From Muricoccus pecuniae (GTDB lineage: Bacteria > Pseudomonadota > Alphaproteobacteria > Acetobacterales > Acetobacteraceae), in contig NZ_JACIJD010000002.1 of assembly GCF_014199205.1 (NCBI RefSeq), positions 1-64,000 on the forward strand: a stretch of 64,000 bases of DNA. Direction: 5' to 3'. This document shows positions 63,537 through 64,000 of this stretch, one piece after another. Below the pieces are notes generated by a model. The model was given only the letters and a program-made list of their open reading frames with translations, was not told the origin of the DNA and searched no databases. The number at the start of each line of letters is the position of its first letter. The first letter of the stretch is position 1. A program made the translations under genes and the position numbers.

Positions 63537-64000
63537 ATGGCGGAGGCGTCCCCGCTCGCGCTCCGGGACGCGCGGCTCTTCGCCTTCTTCCACCTCGTCT
63601 TCACCCGCTTCTTCCGCCGCCACATGGGCGCGCTGCGCATCCCCCCCTGGGGCATGCCGCGGGAGGAGGCGGGAAGGCCGCTGATCGTGCTGGCCAACCA
63701 TCCCTCCTGGTGGGACGGGGTGGCCTTCATGCTCCTCGCCGCTCGCCTCTTCCCCGGGCGCCAGGTCTTCATCCCGATGGAGGCGGCGGCGCTGGCGAAG
63801 TACCGCTTCATGCGCCGCCTCGGCGTCTTCGGGATCGAGCCGGGGCCGCGCGGGGCCGTCGCCTTCCTCCGCACCGCGAAGGAGGTGCTGGGCGCGCGCC
63901 GGACGATGCTCTGGATGAACGCCCCCGGCCGCTTCCAGGACGTGCGGGAGCGCCCGGTGGCCATCGCCCCCGGCGTGACCCGGCTCGTGGAGATGGCGCC
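63537..64000 (+). CDS. PlsC-like acyltransferase, 5' part (partial)
   Basis: The first 154 codons of an acyltransferase running off the window. It begins MAEASPLALRDARLFAFF and contains the catalytic HxxxxD motif in VLANHPSWWDGVAFM (about residue 54) and the PlsC-type FIPMEAAALAKYRFMRRLGV. In C30 carotenoid clusters an acyltransferase (CrtO of Staphylococcus type) adds a fatty acid to the glycosylated carotenoid; the position here fits that role. A general 1-acylglycerol-phosphate acyltransferase is the alternative. Confidence 0.7.
   Translation, partial: MAEASPLALRDARLFAFFHLVFTRFFRRHMGALRIPPWGMPREEAGRPLIVLANHPSWWDGVAFMLLAARLFPGRQVFIPMEAAALAKYRFMRRLGVFGIEPGPRGAVAFLRTAKEVLGARRTMLWMNAPGRFQDVRERPVAIAPGVTRLVEMA

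Overview
This window is a stretch of very GC-rich bacterial chromosome with dense coding, many 4-bp ATGA/GTGA gene overlaps and several GTG or TTG starts. Gene content points to an alphaproteobacterium, most likely Acetobacteraceae and Roseomonas-like. The evidence is rpsT-dnaA with dnaN-recF-gyrB close by, a ubiE-coaBC-dut block, orphan TctC and TRAP binding proteins, an H-NS-type protein and a two-desaturase carotenoid cluster. The taxonomy is inference. I see no rRNA, tRNA, CRISPR array, prophage or insertion sequence.

Layout. 1-1.7 kb: end of a polysaccharide-export locus (DegT-type aminotransferase tail, Wzm/Wzt ABC exporter). 1.7-4.2 kb: a glycine-zipper lipoprotein diverging from a lytic transglycosylase with a SPOR domain. 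4.2-7.8 kb: a metN-metI-metQ-metQ methionine-uptake operon with two tandem binding proteins and a recognisable promoter. 7.9-19.1 kb: amino-acid catabolism (FAD oxidase plus PLP dehydratase), a cupin, a hydrolase, a KefB-type antiporter, two DMT exporters, a ThDP enzyme, a PH-domain protein, a SIMPL protein and an enoyl-CoA hydratase. 19.1-27.5 kb: the replication core rpsT, dnaA, dnaN, recF and gyrB, with an unrelated oxidoreductase on the opposite strand between dnaA and dnaN.

27.6-37.5 kb: GST, a histidine phosphatase, mutM (with an altered zinc finger), gamma-glutamyltransferase, then the translationally coupled run ubiE-coaBC-dut, a MoeB/DsrE pair, an SH3 protein and a TctC protein. 37.6-40.3 kb: a 621-residue protein I cannot assign, followed 5 bp later by a DUF2272 lipoprotein. 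40.3-43.7 kb: an H-NS-like gene in a more AT-rich pocket flanked by unusual inverted repeats, an aldose epimerase, a PEBP protein, a 40-residue microprotein and a cold-shock protein. 43.7-49.6 kb: pnp, a nitronate-monooxygenase-like protein with a likely TTG start, and a large secreted alpha/beta hydrolase.

49.6-55.6 kb: an amidase diverging from a TRAP transporter-uronate dehydrogenase-mutarotase operon. That operon is headed by a site matching the GntR/FadR operator consensus, which suggests inducible hexuronate oxidation. 55.7-57.5 kb: two overlapping genes for DUF5872 and DUF3140 proteins, each with a long histone-H1-like Lys/Ala/Pro tail; this is the best candidate for an undescribed system. 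57.6-64 kb: an FAD oxidoreductase, an acyl-CoA dehydrogenase, and two CrtI-family desaturase/oxidase genes followed by an acyltransferase cut by the window end. The last three resemble a C30 carotenoid (diapocarotenoid ester) pathway.
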